The position numbers were made by a program, and so were the translations under genes. Shown here in pieces: positions 62,501 through 64,000 of a stretch of DNA of 64,000 nucleotides (the first letter of the stretch is position 1; every line of letters begins with the position of its first letter). This DNA comes from Bacteroides muris (ex Afrizal et al. 2022) (GTDB lineage: Bacteria > Bacteroidota > Bacteroidia > Bacteroidales > Bacteroidaceae), in assembly GCF_004793475.1 (NCBI RefSeq), contig NZ_SRYZ01000001.1, forward strand, positions 186,001 to 250,000. The letters run 5' to 3'. The notes under the pieces were generated by a model that saw only the letters and a list, made by a program, of their open reading frames with translations, did no database searches and was not told the DNA's origin.

Positions 62501-63604
62501 ACACCCGAAAATCTCGGAAAGATATTCGACCGCTATAAGATTCTCGATTCCGTGGAGATGAACGGCAAAAACTCAAGAAACGGACTGGGACTGGCCATCT
62601 GCAAAAGCATGGTGACGCTGCTGGAAGGGGAGATAAACATCGAAAGCATACCGGGCGAACTGACCACCTTCACTGTAAGCCTGCCCTCGCTATCTCCCAA
62701 CGGACAAGAGGTACCACAAACCGCATACGAAACGGCTTCTCCAAGCATTCTCACCGAAGAAGCGCAAGAACTGCCCGAAAAATACACCCGAGAATTCGAC
62801 ACAAACAAGCAGACAGTCATGGTGATAGATGATGACCCTTCCATGCTATGGTTCGTATCCGAAATATTCACGGAGAAATACAATGTACTCTCCTTCAATA
62901 ATGCCCAAAAGGCATTAAACAGCTTGGAGCAGCGACAGCCAGACCTCATCATCTCAGACGTGATGATGCCCAATATAGACGGGCTATCCTTCACCTCCGC
63001 TATCAAGCAACATAAGCTGTGGAGCCATATCCCCCTCATCCTGCTCTCGGCACTGCATCACGAAGACGACCAAGTAAAAGGACTGGAATCGGGAGCGGAT
63101 GCCTATGTCACCAAGCCTTTCAACGTGAAATACTTGGAAAAGATGGTCTATCATCTCATCCGCCGCGAAGAAAACCTGAAGGAATATTATAGTTCGGCAC
63201 TCAGCACCTTTACCTGGAAAGAAGGAAGCTGCCTGCACAAAGAAGAACAGGAATTCTTAGAAAAAATGACAGAAGTCATTGAAAAGAACTTGGCCAATCC
63301 CGACCTGCAAGTAGAACTCTTGAGTAAAGAAATGGGCTACAGTAGCCGACAGTTCTACCGCAAACTGAAACCACTTACCGACAAATCGCCTGCCGACATC
63401 ATCAAAGAATACCGCCTCTCTAGGGCAGAACGCTTGTTAGTCTCCAGCAACTTCACCATCGAAGAGCTGATGGACCGCACGGGATTCACCAACCGAAGCA
63501 CTTTTTATAAAGCTTTTTCACAACGTTACGGAATGCCGCCCCGTCAATACAGCGAACAGCAAAGAAAGAACGTGAAAGAAGGGCAGGAAATTACTAATGC
63601 CTAA
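59537..63604 (+). CDS. Hybrid two-component system (HTCS) regulator, mannan PUL
   Basis: 1355-residue sensor-regulator. The start at 59537 (MKDIYWKGHTILLLVSLLCCVPDFVHA) gives a signal peptide. Propeller blades (VLWIGTCDGLNVFDGNN, TLWIGTKGSGILRIP, RLWIGTENGINYYS) fill about 30-690, then the Y_Y_Y domain (LSPGEYTLFVKYRNN), a membrane helix (WAYVGYFLLGLLLCAGIVSYAF), HisKA with ITHEFCTPLTLI (Cys where Arg is common), HATPase with LISNAFKYTPDKG and NGLGLAICKS, receiver with LIISDVMMPNIDGLSF, and an AraC-type DNA-binding domain (ELLSKEMGYSSRQFYRKL, EELMDRTGFTNRSTFYKAF). By analogy it should sense a mannan oligosaccharide in the periplasm and switch on the divergent operon. Confidence 0.95.
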   Translation: MKDIYWKGHTILLLVSLLCCVPDFVHAYSLRQFSNKNGLSNSAIQSLYQDSQGVLWIGTCDGLNVFDGNNIHLYTPVDVSRNLLSGNIISQIVESEPGILWLQTNYGLDRLDTYRQTCRTFTEFKDNIFLAQSNNKCMLVLKDDGNLYHYQQENQRFLQLNTSSMDFNKVLSMTIDSNNLLWIFATGNNTRCYRLNHTGKSVTLIPEKPFGHHGLKHAFIGKDSAYFIDETYALYEYSFSNRQCYYIADLKDEIEKRGEVSSIIKRENDFCIGFKSSGLIILKYEANQKIKYRIEYTEIQSGIFCLMKDKFQDIVWVATDGEGLYMLYNDTFTMTNTLLNTPAYQVNNPVRSLYLDPQQTLWIGTKGSGILRIPNYLVDSTPEKHDRLITGNSTLTDNSVYCFAPGGEDRLWIGTENGINYYSYSTHQLKELAVQANGSKVKYVHSIDQTNDSTLWISTVGEGIVKVTLENQRKDPTVKHATRTLVSNGHMASNYFFTSYRESSSALWFGNRGLGAYRIDVHTGEMAQFRFNNLVNSQTANDVFAIHKNEQGYWLGTGSGLLRFHPNEGGNPDSISAKLYTNSTVHGILEDNRDNLWVSTNQGLMRLNPQEQTKQTYNNGNGLAVTEFSDGAFYKDNATGILFFGGVNGFVTVRPDSYITTDYMPDISLKGLSIFGKEYNLHDFLHNKNGKPVLQLDYKHNFFQLNFRITDYINGNDYFYSYKLKEASDQWIENGVSPNAIFSNLSPGEYTLFVKYRNNINGKESHPQAFTIYIAPPWYLSSWAYVGYFLLGLLLCAGIVSYAFHTYRLKRQHMMKKMERQKKEEIYESKLRFFTNITHEFCTPLTLIQGPCEKILTHKETDIYTHRYAKMIQQNVEKLNGLIVELLEFRRLETENKMLSIQPQPVSEKLRDIAESFGDMAENREMNYRLDIAPELIWNTDLSCFNKIAGNLISNAFKYTPDKGNICITLYAKNERLILKIANTGKGITPENLGKIFDRYKILDSVEMNGKNSRNGLGLAICKSMVTLLEGEINIESIPGELTTFTVSLPSLSPNGQEVPQTAYETASPSILTEEAQELPEKYTREFDTNKQTVMVIDDDPSMLWFVSEIFTEKYNVLSFNNAQKALNSLEQRQPDLIISDVMMPNIDGLSFTSAIKQHKLWSHIPLILLSALHHEDDQVKGLESGADAYVTKPFNVKYLEKMVYHLIRREENLKEYYSSALSTFTWKEGSCLHKEEQEFLEKMTEVIEKNLANPDLQVELLSKEMGYSSRQFYRKLKPLTDKSPADIIKEYRLSRAERLLVSSNFTIEELMDRTGFTNRSTFYKAFSQRYGMPPRQYSEQQRKNVKEGQEITNA

Positions 63605-63811
63605 TCATCTTATACCATCTGCATTTATTAAGAAGAAGCTATTTTTTTGAGTATCGCATTCACCGGGCGGCTTGCTACCGCAGCCGCAACAACACGAACT
63701 CACGAACAACCCAAATGAAATGACCAGAATATTTCGGGCGTGAACAAGGCATGCCAAACAGCTATCTCAATGCCCAATTCAACCTGGCCCCTTACTTGAA
63801 AGAGGGTGGAA
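63605..63811. other. Gap between HTCS and mutS, possible gene remnant
   Basis: No complete gene. A plus-strand frame at about 63720-63812 reads PEYFGREQGMPNSYLNAQF then LAPYLKEGG, which looks protein-like but follows a stop, has no convincing start, and runs into antisense mutS. It may be a decayed fragment. No terminator with a clear stem was found after the HTCS gene. Confidence 0.3.
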
Positions 63812-64000
63812 TCATTTCCCCTTCACTATCCTCTTTATATCATTCAGCTTGTTCAGCGCCTCCAGCGGCGTAAGGTTATTCACATCCAGATTCAGTATCT
63901 CGTCGCGTATCTGGCACAGCACCGGATCGTCGAGCTGGAAGAAGCTGAGTTGCATGCCGCCGCGCGTCTCTCCCACTTCCGGCATCGGCTTGCCGGAAAT
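63812..64000 (-). CDS. mutS: DNA mismatch repair protein MutS (3' end only)
   Basis: The last 62 codons of a gene entering from the right edge. [21 protein letters not shown] followed by [27 protein letters not shown] matches the C-terminal tail of MutS, including the [14 protein letters not shown] motif used for tetramer formation and protein contacts. The ATPase and mismatch-binding domains lie outside the window. Confidence 0.88.
   Translation of the reverse strand: MSGKPMPEVGETRGGMQLSFFQLDDPVLCQIRDEILNLDVNNLTPLEALNKLNDIKRIVKGK

Noticed and set aside
1..64000. tRNA, rRNA, insertion sequences, prophage or integrase genes
   Set aside because: None of their sequence hallmarks were seen by eye; a tRNA or Rfam scan could still find a small RNA.

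Overview
The window looks like a chromosomal segment of an intestinal Bacteroides-type bacterium (Bacteroidota). The reasons are two SusC/SusD polysaccharide utilization loci (PULs), two hybrid two-component regulators, a serine-type sulfatase, Bacteroides-style -7 promoter boxes (TAnnTTTG) in front of many genes, and lipoproteins with acidic residues after the lipid-modified cysteine. No rRNA, tRNA, CRISPR array, insertion sequence or phage gene was seen. Species cannot be fixed from the sequence alone.

Region 1 (1-12.1 kb, all minus strand) is a PUL. It holds a GH2 enzyme, a hybrid two-component system (HTCS) regulator, a SusC transporter, its SusD partner and a GH43 enzyme cut by the window edge. 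Strong hairpins follow the GH2 gene, the HTCS gene and susD. Enzyme families suggest a galactose- or arabinose-containing plant glycan, but the substrate is not proven.

Region 2 (12.1-25.8 kb) is mostly core genome: mnmG, apt, uvrC, a compact dtd-mazG-deoC operon, a polyprenyl diphosphate synthase, polA, a small secreted DUF3836-type protein and a sulfatase. Between uvrC and dtd lie two unexplained structured elements, one of which folds on paper like a three-stem RNA.

Region 3 (25.9-34.9 kb) holds a small gene broken by an in-frame TGA, then a tripartite ABC efflux operon (TolC-like protein, HlyD-like adaptor, FtsX/MacB-like permease, ATPase). Divergent from it is an NtrC-type sigma-54 activator with its histidine kinase. 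The intergenic region carries a sigma-54-like promoter, a pair of direct repeats and four tandem 22-bp repeats, which together look like an enhancer-controlled promoter.

Region 4 (35-38 kb) is core again: ychF, a PanE-like reductase and lgt.

Region 5 (38-63.6 kb) is a large alpha-mannan-type PUL. On the minus strand, in transcription order, are GH38, GH76, GH125, SusC, SusD, a SusE-like lipoprotein, GH76, GH92 and a GH78 rhamnosidase broken by an internal deletion with a frameshift. Divergent on the plus strand are GH97 and an HTCS regulator. Lipoprotein signals suggest one GH76 cuts the alpha-1,6-mannan backbone at the cell surface, SusCDE import the pieces, and GH76, GH125, GH38 and GH92 finish them in the periplasm. 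GH97 and the former GH78 hint at a mannan decorated with galactose and/or rhamnose. The window ends in the 3' end of mutS on the minus strand.
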